DNA of 64,000 nucleotides from Psococerastis gibbosa (Eukaryota > Arthropoda > Insecta > Psocodea > Psocidae): contig OZ020484.1 in the NCBI GenBank assembly GCA_963971405.1, positions 10,912,001 through 10,976,000 on the forward strand, written 5' to 3'. The notes under the pieces are model-generated. The model saw nothing but the letters and a program-made list of their open reading frames with translations, ran no database searches and was not told where the DNA came from. This document shows positions 42,296 to 57,200 of the stretch, piece after piece; the stretch's first letter is position 1, and every line of letters starts with the position of its first letter. Both the position numbers and the translations under genes were made by a program.

Positions 42296-45200
42296 ATGGC
42301 TGAAAACTCAAACGGAGTGGACGATCCGGAGGAGTGCTTTTTGGACCCGGTTGAGTTTGCCGCGGTTATAGAAGATATGGATGCCTGTTTCACTGCATTC
42401 GACAAAGATGGGTAAGCTAAATTTATCAATTTTAGGTAGTACCGTAGTGTATTTTACCAATTCTGCCGTTTTTCACACAACATTTTGTCCTTGTTACATG
42501 CACATGGAGAATGGAGGGAAATGCCCGTTTTCTAGTGGAACCTACTCAATGAAATATTGTAGTGAAATTCACTCTGACCGTAGAGGACCGACGCATAGGC
42601 TAGGTATTGTCTTCTAAGGCCCGGTACACACGGACGACACAAGTCGGTAACTCGTTGAGAAATTTCATCATAGGAGTAAATGGGTTTGGTGAATGGTTCG
42701 GTAATCGGTGCAAAACCACAGTATACGTCAGAAGATTTCTATGAGCTGGCGTGTTCTGGACTTATCGAGGGGAAAACCGTGCACTTGTGTGTGGTCGGCT
42801 TCACGCCAGACTCAGAAATCTGTGACTCTGGTTACCCATTTGCTACAATGAAAAAAACGTCGGTAGCTCGCGCGTATTGAATCGTCCATGTGTACTGAGC
42901 CTATTAGAGAAGGGAGAAACTGAAATGTGTAGTGAGAAACGTAAAGGTCAACCTAGGCCTACATATTCCCTCTCAGTGATGATGCGTGCGCAGCGTGAGA
43001 GTGTTCCCTCGGCTTCATTTCTAATACCACACCGATCGGTTGAGCCCAGCGATCTATTTCCCCCCTTTTCTCAATTCCTTCTTCGAGTGTTGTCATTGGT
43101 CTGCCTATGGGTCACCGTCCTTGTGGCCCCACTTCGGCTAGCCTCCGGGTGATTCCTTCTGCTCCCAGTCTTGATTCTTTGGATGTGGCCGAACCATTGT
43201 ACCATATTGAATGGGAGAAGAAAGGATCACCCGAAGGCTAGCCGTGGAAAAAACTCGAAGAAACTCAACTTATACTAAGTATTTTCATCCCGAAGAAACA
43301 TATACTCTCTAGTCTTTCCCGTGTTTTCATAGCGCAATTGTGTATTTGTCCACCACCTTATTTATTGTTGCGCATTCGAATTGTTAAATATGCCATTTAT
43401 TGAAGAAGGGTCTTTCTCATGGTATTGGCTTACACCAGGACATGGGTATCACCATAGACTAAAGATCACGCAATACTTACATTTAAAAATTCCGGAAAAC
43501 CACCTAGATTGGGAACCTAGATCACCCCTTTCCAATACGATTAGATGCTTATATAAAGTGAAATTTCCACAGAAAACTGTAACCCTGCCTTTTTTTCTGT
43601 GGTAATCAAGAATTTAGCCCCGTGCCTAAATTCTCCATTATAACCTATAAAACAGCATAGTAGGGAGGTACGAGCAGTGGCAAATATGAATATGCTATCA
43701 GTGAAGAAATTGCATCACAATGATAAGCTACCGTACCCATCATCGTAACGCTTATCATCAGTCGCAATAGTAAGCATATGCAGGACTGGCTTACAGTTTA
43801 CTGCTTTCCAGTATAGTACTATTGTATATCTGCCTAGGCCTACGTAAGCCTTTCTGTACCGTTCACAAAATTATTTTAATTGTAAATTTCATAAATACAA
43901 TCAGTAGATTATCCACAGCCTTCTTTCTTCTACAACATGGCCCATTATAATAAATACAGAATTTTTATCAACGTGCGGTAAATTGGCCCATTTGTAAGTA
44001 AAAGTAAAAAATCAATTTATTTCCTTCATTTTTTTTTACAAATAATAAATTCTAAAAGATACCAATTTAATATATCAGTAGGAGGGGACCCTTTATTAGG
44101 ACGAGCCGACGAGCCTATGCTGGACCCCCTTTAATAACCTTAAACTAAAATATTAGGCTAGAAGAATAACTTGCGATAAAAAATGCTGACATTCTAGGTG
44201 GGTGTAACTACAGAAGACTGTTTTTGTAGATTTGACGGTTTTTTAAATTTGAGTTTCGTAAATAATTCAATTTATTAAAGCTGTTTTAACTGATAGAAGA
44301 AGCAAATTGTAAACTTTTACTGACAGAAACGAGTGTGAATGCTGAAACAATAGTAATATACGATTTTTGTTTCACATAAATTTGGAGCTGTTGTTTCTCA
44401 TTTAGCTTGGACTATAGTCCAGTTTGTGGGGAACTGGACTATAAAGCAGAAGTTCGGGGGTAGAAACTAGATATAAGAGGTACCTTACCTTTATTGTTAT
44501 GGACGTAGGGGGGAAACGCAGTGGCGGGGCATGATTCTGACCACAATATCTAAAATTGAGCAATGGTCGAAAATATCCGTTAAAAAAATTCAAAATGAAA
44601 GTTTGAAGAAATACCGACCTTTGACGAGTTTGGAAATAGAAACGTTCACGCGGGCCCATGGGACTTTACCATTACATTGCTTGAATTGACAGGCATTGAC
44701 GCCGCAGTATCTTCGTTAAGCAAAACATTCTGTGAGTGTTCGCATGAGCCCACTAGTCGGTGTTAAATATAGTAACGGCCACATGCTATAAATCAAAATG
44801 TAGTGAAACACTTCTTCTCTTTACTATAAACCAGCAATGACAAATGTTTCATTTGAAATTTTGTTCAAAAAACGGATCCGATAGCCATATACATAATATA
44901 TTCTGTGCACATGGTATAATAACACTGACATCAAATTAACTTTGGTTGAAGAGGTACCCTCCTCGTTATAACCGAAATTTGAGGATATAGAAGAAACTAG
45001 ACGTGGCGGGATTCTAACCCACGACAAGGGCTTGCGGTCCAGCGGTTACGGCGACGCCTCGATTAGGCAAAGATCGTGGGCTCGAATCCCGCCAATTCCA
45101 GTTTTTTCTAAATCCTTTAATTTCGGTTATCCGATAGGCTGTTAAGGAGACTTTTCTCTTATCAGAAACTGTACAATATTCAATATGATTGATAATAATT

Positions 45201-48200
45201 AACCGGATATTTTTAAGGGATGGTGTTCTTGACGAAAAAGAATTTAATTCTCTCTGCCGTGCGCTCTTCAGAAATGATAGAGGGAAAATATATGCGTTAG
45301 ATTCAAAACAGCTCCACGAGATATTTGATGTCTTCGATCGCAACCAAGATGGTTTCATTTGCAAAGATGAGTTCGTTGTCTGCTGGAACCACTGGATTAA
45401 AACCGTAAGTTTGTTATTGGATGCCATCATATCATCGTAACAGTTCCCTGCACCTTCCTCAGTCTCTCTACACACCTACCTGTATCTATAAACAGTGTCG
45501 CGCTCACTTAATCTGAAATCTTTCCATTTGACAGTTTTTTAATAAAATAGCCAAAACTCGAACCAAAATTCACAAATGGCAAATATTGTTGATAGCTGCG
45601 AGTACAGTACATTTGATGTAGCCTACTCCACAAAACAACATAATATATTTGTTAAGTTCAAACACCCCACTATATGTTTTTCGAAAATGTTTATGTATCC
45701 ATAGAAATAACACACAATTTTCACATGAAATCTGTGAAGTCGTCATTAGCGGTTTAGGTACGGTACCTATCAGAAAAAAGCCTTTCGCCTAGTACCTACC
45801 TAGCCATGCAATTTTTGTTTTACTATCGCCGCAAACTAATGTTCCAATCTAGGCCATATATCGTAATTAGGGTATTAATGAACAAGTGCCACAGTTGATC
45901 TACCCCTGCTAAAATAGGCCTACAGTTCCAATAAGTTAAAATATTTACAAACCATTTTACACGTTTACCTATGCCATTTATATTTAGTATATGTCAGTAA
46001 TCGTTTAAATTACGTCCTAAGCCTTCTTCAACGATGTGGCCCTAATCGGTTCTATTGTATGTTGACTGAACATTGGGATCGCTGGCCAACACCCACCTGG
46101 TGGGAACGTACAGCATTCAACTCATGATCAAGGACTTATTTCTGAATTTCTAGCAACGCCCGTAGCTCATGCACATTGAAATGATACATATGTTATATTG
46201 TAATTAGCCTGAATCTAGGAATAATTATTTATTATTGACTAAAAACCTATCCTCATGAGTATTATTTGTTCAATGATTGAGAACAGAGTCTAATTAATTT
46301 TCTTATGATTAGTACACTCTTTTTATGGCTTTGCCAAATTTAGTGAAAACCTTTGCGCACAGTTGATAAGTTAGACTGGGAAGTGATATTAGATGTACCT
46401 ATATAAATATATACATAAATCTGTTGTACTGCAAGCTCATAGCAACCCAATAATTCTTTGAATCGAGGCTGTGTTACATTAGGAAATATAATTTTGATGT
46501 ATGTTTTCATAGCTGACTTCCTTAGTATATTGCAAATTATTTTCTTTGCGTTGATTCTAGTAGATGACAACCAAAAGAGAAAGTTAACTGGGGAGCCATC
46601 AATCTGTTGAAGAGTTGCACTCCAATCGATAAAAAGTCAAGTTAGTGCTTGGCACCCCAAACCTTCCCTTCCGTTAGAACCCAATTTGTAGTCCTTTGCC
46701 CTTTATGAAAACTTGGACCTTTATTACATACCAAAGGCATCCACCAAAGTGTAGCAGTAGATTCAAATGATATTACAGGTATATAAATAAATTATTCAGC
46801 CAGTAAGATACAAAGTTCCTAAAAAAAAAAAGACAATGTATGTACGTATATAGCCTACCATCACTAAGTTGATGAGAAATTAATTTAACATATATATTTT
46901 AAATCTCAATCAAAGGTCCAGTACATTAAACTGCGCGGTACCTAGTAGGCCTAGATTAATTTTAATATAGTAAGAATAGGTTAAATATACAAACATGTAT
47001 AGCTTATTTCAAATTGTGCGGGCTAACATAAGTAGTACCTACTGTTATCCTTATGCCTAATTGATTAATTTGCACGGTAGGTCTACTAGTCTAGCCACTA
47101 AATGATTGATATAAATAAAAGGATAACATTACAGAACCCGTCCTGTTTCTGTGGATAAAATAATAATTGTTTTTTTCTGACGAAGGCTACATACTGTATG
47201 TAATTAGGAAGGCTCGAACCTTGGGTTGTCTTTGTAGGCATTGACTTATTTATCGTACCTACCTCTATAGGTACGGTTTATAAATTAATATGCTGATGAT
47301 AGACAAATTACCAATGAAGCTTTGTGGTCTCTCAGTGTACAATAGGTGTGCTGTCGTCAAAGTTCATTATCGAGGTTAGCTGAAATTGATATACTGCGCG
47401 ATAAAAGCATATAAAATGCAAACTAGATTTATTAAACGTGAAAAAATACGGTAGCTAATTTAGTCGGCTCTTTAGTCCTATATCTAACATAAAAGAGGCG
47501 TATAAAAAGAAAATTGAGGGTGATTTGAAAACTGGCATATCTTATTGGCGACATAGCCCGCCATTGTTAATAAACAATTCACAACTTTATGAATGCTAAA
47601 ATTGATCAAAGCACCACCGGTTTCGGTACTATAGATCGTCGGTAGCCAGATGAAACTCACTGCCTTACAAGAAAGTTCAGTGAACGAATACAAAATTAAA
47701 TAATATTAAAAAAAGGTGGGTATTTTGAATAATTCAAACTCTACTGAAGTAGAAAATACTGTACGTACACAATTATGTGGTATCAATAGAATTCGTTTAG
47801 TTCATTTTGACTGCTGTCATCATAGCCGAGGAAACTCTTTTCCATGTAATTTTACAGGGATTTTGCAATATACAGTATGTACTGGACTTAATTGAATTGT
47901 ATCATAGATATAGTTGACTATATAATACGAATTTTAATCCTCTTTGACCGACCGCCATTTGTGATTTAAACTAAAGTTTAGTCGAAGTTGGTTAATTACA
48001 GTGAGATTTAATTATATATACCTATACATATTAGATGTATGTGTTGCATAGTAGTACAGCGGTGGCCACAATGGCTCGAATTCGTCAAAACAGTTTTTAT
48101 ATTGTTAAATTAATAGTTAATTAGCACAAAATTGTGTTCAGTACAAATTTTTATAAATTGCAAGTTCTGGTCCAATAGGTAGGTTGTCTATAGCAATCTA

Positions 48201-51200
48201 CCTAATAAACGATGTAGCCTACCGGTAGTATGCCCCTAATTTTACACTTATTAAGTCAAATATATACTGCTTAATCCCAAAATAGACCATGGAAGTAATT
48301 TTGGAGGTAGGCTTTGATAATTCCCTTGGCGTTTTCCGTGACTGTGGGTGCTTGTGTAAAGTTGGAGTTGATGGAAGGTTGAGATCTGATTTCGGGGGAA
48401 GGTTCGTGCAACAGAATTTGAGAAAATGGGCACTGCAGCATTAGCTGTAATTAATTGCCAGCCAGCTGCTGTCGTGAAATGCCAAAGGTTTCATCCTTTA
48501 ACTTACTGCCTTTACTAATCATATGGAGAAAATATTACAAGTATTGAAGCATAGCCGATTCCGTCGAACTGTTTTAGGTTACGTTAGGTTACGTAGTAGA
48601 ACGTACAGTCCTGTATGGTAGACGAAAACTGTAATCTAACTTCTCAATAAGTGAAGCATAACCTGGCATTTTTGTGTTTACATAGGGCTAGTATAAACCC
48701 CAGAACAATATAATGTATAATATGGTATAAACAGGCTAGTGACGTCATTTTTAACTGAACCACCCTAGCAGGGCCGTCAGGCCTTGTTCTCCACTTAACT
48801 ATTCAATATTTTTAATTGCAAAACTTTTCATTATCTTTTATTTTTATTATTATTCTGACTTTTTTTTGAAGCACTTGTTGAGCATTTTATCGATCCCATC
48901 AAGTGTTCCAACTGGCATTGTTTTTGCTTTCCAATTTATACGTAGTATAAGGAAAGCTTTGTGATGGTCCAAATTTTCGATTCCGAGATTTAAACGGATT
49001 TACACATTTTGAGGTACCAGGAACCCAAAAAAGTGTTTTTTACGAAATGTCTGTCTGTATGTCTGTCTGCATGTCTGTCTGTCTGTTCATCGATTTCCAG
49101 GCAAACTACAGGGTCGATTTTGATGAAATTTTGCATATAGGTTTACAAAAATCATACCTCGAGATAATTTTTTTTATTTTGGGCTAACTCAATTTGGGGG
49201 GGGGGGGTTATTTTCAAAAAACTCCAAAAAAAAGTCTAAAAAAATTATTTCTCAAAAACGGCTCCAACGATTTCTTTTAAATTCACATATATTATAGTCG
49301 TTATAAATGTTAACAAAATGTGTGGGGTCGCTTGCCGCTTGATAGTTTGCTTCTGGGGGTAAAAAATAAATAAAAATAACTCAATTTTCATGAAAAATGA
49401 CTAAAAAATATATTTTCTGTGGAACCTTTCTATCGATGATTTCTACCTTCAGGTATGTTTTAGGTGTTCAATAGGGTAAAAAAAACGGACAGGTTGCATT
49501 CCCAAAAAAATATTTGCTTCTGTGCAAAAAATTATTTTTATATAGGGCCTACCTATATTGTATTATTATATATTTTTTGAGAAATTGTGGAAAATTCCCG
49601 CTCCAATGCATTACGTGCCATGTGTCATTGTTACTACTGCGTTACAATGTATTGGTCTATTCGTTCCAGAATATGCAATTGAGTTTTAAGGGGTTTTTAA
49701 TATATATTGAGATGGACCCTCCCCCCCCCCCTCGAGGGGTCTGAAATTTCACCATAGGGAAATAATTTCCTATGAAATTACACATGTCTATATCTACTAA
49801 TTTATAAATTGGAAAGCATGCTCGAGTAAACTCGGACCGGTTCTTTAGCGTTACATCGGAAATGTCAATGTAATAACCAGTGTCCTTACAAATGACATAA
49901 TGGGACAAGGGTTAGCTATTGAGTAGGCCTATAGCATAATCAAATACCGTAATTAAAAATCATATAGAACAATGTTGTATACGAATGAGCAATTATTATG
50001 GCTTTGCAGGTTGTTCGTCCTGTCAGCGCTTTCCTCATCATAGACGTTCAAAACGATTTCATTTCTGGGTCGCTGAACATCAGCAAATGCTCTGCGCAGC
50101 AAAATGGGCTGGATGTTATTGAACCGATCAACAGGATGCTCGACACAGTAGACTTTGACGCAGTATTCTATTCCTACGACTGGCATCCCCCTGATCATGT
50201 TTCCTTTATTGACAATCTACCCAACAGGAAACTCCACCCATCAACTTTGGTGAGTTATTCATTAGGCGCGGTTTCCAACGACCGGCTAGGGCTAAATACA
50301 AATACGGTGACGTGGTAGCAGACATTCAAGACTTAGGCGGGGTTCCCACCGACCTCGCATTGAAGAATGCAAGTGGCATTGACGGAAATTTGAAATTTTC
50401 TTTTTATAGAAATCTATTAAAATGTTTGTACTTAACATATCCCATGACGCCATTTTTTAATTTTAGTTTGTTTGTTTGTGATTTTACTGTATGATCATTG
50501 ATCAATTTTAACTATGGCATAGAGTAAAACAAACATTTCCGTCAATGCCATTTGCATTCTGCAATGCGAGGTCGGTGGAAACCCCGCCTAAGTCTTGAAT
50601 GTCTAGGGCTAAATACAAATACGGTGACGTGGTAGCAGACATTCAAGACTTAGGCGGGGTTCCCACCGACCTCGCATTGAAGAATGCAAGTGGCATTGAC
50701 GGAAATTTGAAATTTTCTTTTTATAGAAATCTATTAAAATGTTTGTACTTAACATATCCCATGACGCCATTTTTTAATTTTAGTTTGTTTGTTTGTGATT
50801 TTACTGTATGATCATTGATCAATTTTAACTATGGCATAGAGTAAAACAAACATTTCCGTCAATGCCATTTGCATTCTGCAATGCGAGGTCGGTGGAAACC
50901 CCGCCTAAGTCTTGAATGTCTAGGGCTAAATACAAATACGGTGACGTGGCAACAAACATTCAAGTCTTAGGCGGTGTTTCCACCAAAAAATGGCGTCATG
51001 GGATATGTTAATTACAAACATTTTAATAGATTTCTATAAAAAGAAAACAAACATTTCCGTCAATGTCATTTGCATTCTGCAATGCGAGGTGGAGATTTCT
51101 ATAAAAAGAAAAACAAACATTTCCGTCAATGTCATTTGCATTCTGCAATGCGAGGTGGGTGGAAACCCCGCCTAAGTCTTGAATGTCTGTTACCACGTCA

Positions 51201-54200
51201 CCGTATTTGTATTTAGCCCTAGCCGGTCGGTGGAAACCCCGCCTTAAGAGGACATGCTACGTAGAAAATGAGCACCCCAAAATTTGTTGTTTTTATTGAC
51301 TTTATTTTTTTATTTAATTAACAAAGCAAATCATTAAAGATTTGGCTCATGGAAGTTGTAGAAGACTGCTTCATGCATCATGTAATAGGAAATATTAAAT
51401 TTTTGGTACCCAAGTTCTTTCATAAATACCAGAACGGACTAAAATTACGCGGATCCTGGGATTTTTGAAGAACTACAAAACCGAAAAGTAAAAATACCCG
51501 ATTATATGATGCACGAAGTAATTAGTCTTCTACAACTTCCATGAGCCAAATCTTTAATGATTTGCTTTGTTAATTAGATAAAAAAAATAAAAAGTCAATA
51601 AAAACAACAAATTTTGGGGTGCTCATTTTCTACGTAGCATGTCCTCTTAAGGTTAGAAAGGACCTTTTTCTTTACAAAAAATTAATTTCATGGAAACAAT
51701 TAAATGAATATATCCGAATAACTTCTTCAGTCGCCTCACTATGTAACTTATGCAGTAATTGCGTTGAGTTACGACCAGGTGAGTAAGATAGGCATTCGCA
51801 GCGTAAACAATGAAGCGGCAAAAAGCAGCGATTTAGTTTGGAGGTTCTCGCCATAAGCTAATTACAGTCATAATGAAGCTATTAAGATTGTCAGGCCAAG
51901 TGCGCAGAACTTACGGCGTCAGTTCTGTTATCAGCCCTGCCTGTAGCCTGATCATGGCGATTATAATATCGGGGTTAATATGCAATAATACCCTGGTATT
52001 AAACTTGTAAACAAGATAATTTTACAATGGAAAGTGCTAGTCAAAATTTGTTTGTTTACAGTTTTAACCCCAGGAGTAAGTTAATACCAATTACCATAAT
52101 CGGCCCACTGCTGGATTGTACATTATTGTTCTTCATTTGCCGCAATTTTTAATTTATAGTAGGAAACCGACAAGCTTAGTCAGACAACCTTAACCATTTC
52201 CCGCTATCGGCCTTACTTTCTTTGGTTACGACACGTCTCTGATCGCATGGCATGTAGAGACCTACAATGACCTCATACGTCGATTAGTCAAGACATGTAG
52301 ATTAGTGGTACGGACTCTGACTTTCACCCGAAAGGTTTTTGGTACGAGTCCCACATTACCTACATTTTTTGGCCATGCTTCGGAGGGCATGTAAAGCAGG
52401 CGGTCCCGGGCCTTCCTAGTTGAGTGTCAGAGAGGGCTTTATAGCCCTAACTCCGCTAGGTTGGCTTAGTAATAGAACAAAAAGTCATTATTATTATTAT
52501 TAGCCAATGAAGTTAGAAAACAATGTGTTCATTCCAATTCGATACTTTGCATTCTTTTATTAAAATTAACAGTATTTCATTTAATTCATTCACATTTTTT
52601 GGCCCATTCTTGTGTTCTAGATGTCTACTAATTCACATCAAATCAACCAATACTTTTGTATTATTGTCATATCCCAGTAATCAGCCTAACTTCGTTTCCT
52701 TTGCTACCGTAGTTTATAAAAATTCCTAGTTACTAGTTCAAAGTTACACTATGAAGAAGTAAATTAAACTCAGCGGATTAGTTTGCAAACTATCAAGGAA
52801 AAGTAAGTTTAATGCACTCCTGAACTTCCTTTTAATATTCACTACTGTGAATTAGTCACGAAGGAGTTTACAGCTTTCATGCACCCTTTTAAATGACGAA
52901 ACAGCTATTTTAACGCCTTTTTTTAATAACAACTAAAGTAACTAAAGTAATCCAGAGTTGTAGCACTGCAGTCATTCTTAAATATATCTTTCACTTTCTG
53001 ACTTTCTCCTGCCATCTCCTACCTCGCATGTTCATTTGCAGTTAAATTTTCACTTGTTTCTCCTAGGTGTTAAATAAAAGTGGACATAACGATGTTATAA
53101 ACTGAGGGCAATAAACTAATTACAATCATAATAAAGCTATTATGATCTTCCGTTTTCTAACGACCATCTCTAATCCTATTGTATCAAACTAGTATTGAAC
53201 TCTGGAGTCTAGACAACTGTTTTAAAAAAAATCCTTTCCGACTCGGGCCGATAAGGTGTAGGGAGATTTCATAAAAGTACCGACCTACTACTTCCCTTAT
53301 AAATGATGCCATATTTTTAAGTACACCTGAACACACTTCGCACAAGCGCCGACCCAGCGTTCCTTTTTTTCGCTATGTAGATGCCTATGAACTATGCAAG
53401 TATCACATTATTTTCACTTTGACTTGCCGCCATCTTGAAATCGTTGATTTCTCGTAAAAAGCGTAAGTCTATTATCGTAGATAAAAATACAAGCTTTCCG
53501 TCTGTTACGCCCTAGGCCTAACACAAGAGCATACGCTCTTCTTGGCCTAGGCTCAGGGCTGAGGACAGACGACAAACCTCTATTGTGTAAATGTTATATC
53601 GGTCGTCACGTATGTCCTTAGCCATAATGTATAAATCACGAACCATGGGTTCAAAGAATTAGAGACTATAGAGAGAGTTTTAGAGAGTCCAGAGTGAGAA
53701 CTACGGAGACAGAACTGATTCACCATGTGAGTTGATACACGGTGCAAGTAGGAGTAAGCTCCTATGGATGTACGAGTAAGTACGTTATCATGTAGCCCTT
53801 ATGTAACTAAGTTCCCCCCCCCCAATTCATTATGTTGTCCCTTAAGTGCTTAAGTTGTCCCTAAGTTATTATGTGGTATTAATGTTTTGTGTCTTAATAT
53901 AATATAAGGTATTTGGTACCATCCTATAAGCTTATAATTCCCCTCTCATAAGTCCACTTTGAATGCTCTTATCTTTAGAAGGTCCCAATTAGTGGTATTC
54001 GGAGTGTGACACCGTCATATCTTATTGCATCTCTCTCCGACCAATATTAACTGAGAGAGTAATTTTTCTAATTTTTGATCGGCCGCCGTCTTGATACAAA
54101 ATGGCGGATCTCGCTGGTTAATGAACCTGATCAAGACATTTGTGTCATAAATTTTTGTGTCAAGTGTAACAGCAAAGGCTTTCACGGCCAGAGTCGATTG

Positions 54201-57200
54201 AAGAACCAGTAGAATCCGGGCTGATGGGCCACAATCGAAATGAAAGCGAACTGTCAAGTTTCATCAAAATCTGATAATCTACGATTAGTCTTTCCTAAAA
54301 TCGATATAAGTTACATAGCCTATATACACAAATCTTGTATAACATTTTGAACGCTGGGCGGTTTTAGGCTCAGAGGGTCATGAAGAAATTTCCCGGAATT
54401 TGAACATTGGTCGCCATCTCAATAGGTGCATGAAATCTGCCAAAAACTTCTCGGACGCAGGCGGCGGAATCTACCCTAATACGCCATGTCCATAGGTACT
54501 AATACAACATGAATGGGTGTATGGCATCTGGTATACTTCATAATGTATTAACCTGAGATTAAAGCTCGTTGAGACTATTCTTTGTTTCTTTGTTTTAAGG
54601 TTACAGCTGATAAAGCGCAACTGTACGACACTGTGATTTTCGAAGGTCCTCCAATGATGAAACAGAGATTGTGGCCTAGACACTGTGTTCAAGAATCTTG
54701 GGGTGCTGAACTGCACAAAGATCTGAAGGTTAGATTTAGATTATAAATATTCGTAGACCTAACATATTCGATGCATTATTTTATATCGCGATAATTACCA
54801 AAATAAAAATGCCTCTACAGGGATTATGTAGAAAATTGTTCACTGGGACTCGATATCGTTGCTACCAATTTTGGGGAAACTTCTTGTTTAACCTTATCGC
54901 ATTTATTATCATATATTAGACCGCCCGGTCTAAACAGGTCCGTAACTCGTAAGATGGCCATCCACAGTTCAGTCAATCAGCGATTCCGCGGTGGTGACCC
55001 CGTGTAAGCGGGTGGTTCTAACCATAAGCCCAATACAGTGAAAATCAAGCTTGTAAGATGGCCAGGCAATCAACAATTCCCGCAGTTGTGACCCAAGGTC
55101 AAGTGCGGAGAACTTCTAAGCATAAGGTTCATTTGTGACGTCATTTTGTAGATGGCATCACCAGTTGCAATGATATCAAAGCGTTGATTTTTCCATAAGC
55201 CTCAATAATATTTTAAAATTATTTTATTAATGTATTATTTTAAAGTGATATTTTTCTATAAATCGTGGAGAATATGTATATTAAATTATATGCAGCGAAA
55301 TAAGGTCCAGGCATAGTAAAAATATTATAAAAAATATTAAAAGAATTAATTAGATGCTAAGAGCTTAGTTTTCACATGCAAACGGCGGCCATTTTGAATA
55401 ATATGGATATCGGTTTGTTGTCAGCGAACCTAGTGACCAAAGCTGTCCCTACTCCCTACAGAACCTCATTTCTGTTTTATTATTCTCTTATTTTTATTTT
55501 CTGTCACATTACCTCCACCTACGTTTGTCCGCTATCAGCAATACTTAGCTTAGGGTAAGACGAGAGCTATTCTATTTTACTATCGTTGGTTGTAAATCAG
55601 TTTTATTTTCATTGTGCACTATAGGTTGTTGATGGAGCGATAAAAATTTACAAGGGCACGAACCCCGAAGTGGATTCCTATTCAGTATTCTGGGACAACA
55701 AAAAAATGGAGAGAACCACCTTGGATGAACAGCTTCAAGCTAAAGGCACGACTGACATTTACGTTTGTGGCTTAGCTTATGATGTATGTGTTGGTAAGTA
55801 GCCTATTAAGTAAGCTGGTAGGCAGCTGTTTGATAACATTCAAGAAAATGCAACACCGTCGTGTCTTTCTAGGGCTACTTTCAGTGTGGTTTGAAGTTCC
55901 TGTGTATTTGCAATATAATTTTGTGATCCACAATCCAGGAAACTAAACAAAAACACATTTATTCATCCCTATTGTAGATTCAGTGGGTATTCGTATTTAT
56001 TAACAACTATTCAAACGTTAATGATGCACAAAGGACGGAAATTTATCGAAGAAGCCAGACTAAGCAAATATACTGATCTATTTTATAACACAAAACACCT
56101 ACAGCAGTCTGATCGAGGCGTTTATAATACCGGGGTTAAATAAATACCCTAGGATTATAACTGTAAACAAACAAATTTTGAATAGCACTTTCCATTATAA
56201 AATTATCATGTTTATGTTATGTATTTGCAATCGTATTTTATGGATGTTTCTACCATTTATTCGGATTAGTCGCGATATAAATTAACTCACCGAAAGTGGT
56301 CATTGTTTACTTTTCTATCCATTGCATGGCTGATTGCATGGCTGATTGCCCTTGTCAGAACTTGTATGATGCGTGACATCTTCTGCTATTTACAATAATA
56401 TGTACATGACATCCCTCCCCTCTTAGGCGAGGCGATGGTATGGTCGACGCTCCCGCCTTGGTCGCCGGATGGCGAGTGGAACGTCGTCATCCTCAGGCGT
56501 ACGAGGTGGTCTTTGAGGCGTCGACGGCGTCGCTACTTCTCGCTGGGGAGATACCTGGGTTGTCTCGAGTTCCCTACGAGGCGTTGGTTCCCTGTGAGGA
56601 GTTGACTCGTCAAGTGGCAGCGATTGCCGGTCTAATTGTATAGGTGGTGTCTGCGTCAGAGGAATAGGTACTTGCTGACGTAGTTGCGGTGTCATTAGAC
56701 TTCCTCCCCCTGTACGACGGATATGTTCGACATGCTTGCGGTGTAGCTCTCCATCAACCATCACTGTATACTGAAGTTGTCCGTCACGCGCGATCACCAC
56801 ACCTTGTTTCCACTTATGTAATGGGTTAGTGAAGCTGCGAACAGCGACAGATTCACCTTCTTGTAGCACCGGATCTTCGAACATGACTTCTCTCCGAGCT
56901 TCAATCTTGGGTGGTAGTTCGGGTCCAATGGACAAGTTTGTTCTGAGTTCACGTTTGATAAACAGAAGTGATGGACTTGCACCCGTTGTAGAGTGTGGAG
57001 CACGACGATATGATAGTAGAAAACTTTGAAGTTTTGCAGTAGGTGTACCTGAACCATATTGTAAAATTCGTAAGCACTGTTTCATTGAGTATACCATTCG
57101 TTCAGCTAAACCATTCGTAGCAGCGTGGTATGGTTGTATTGTTAAATGTTTTATTCCGTGCTTTTGTAAGTAAATATTGAGTTCACGTGAAACTAATGAA

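Noticed and set aside
50312-50811. Two open frames with identical protein ends
   Set aside because: They are two units of the tandemly duplicated MITE interior, with no start context or family match.
50265-51243. CRISPR-like array
   Set aside because: The repeats are 317 bp with foldback arms in a eukaryotic intron; this is a duplicated MITE.
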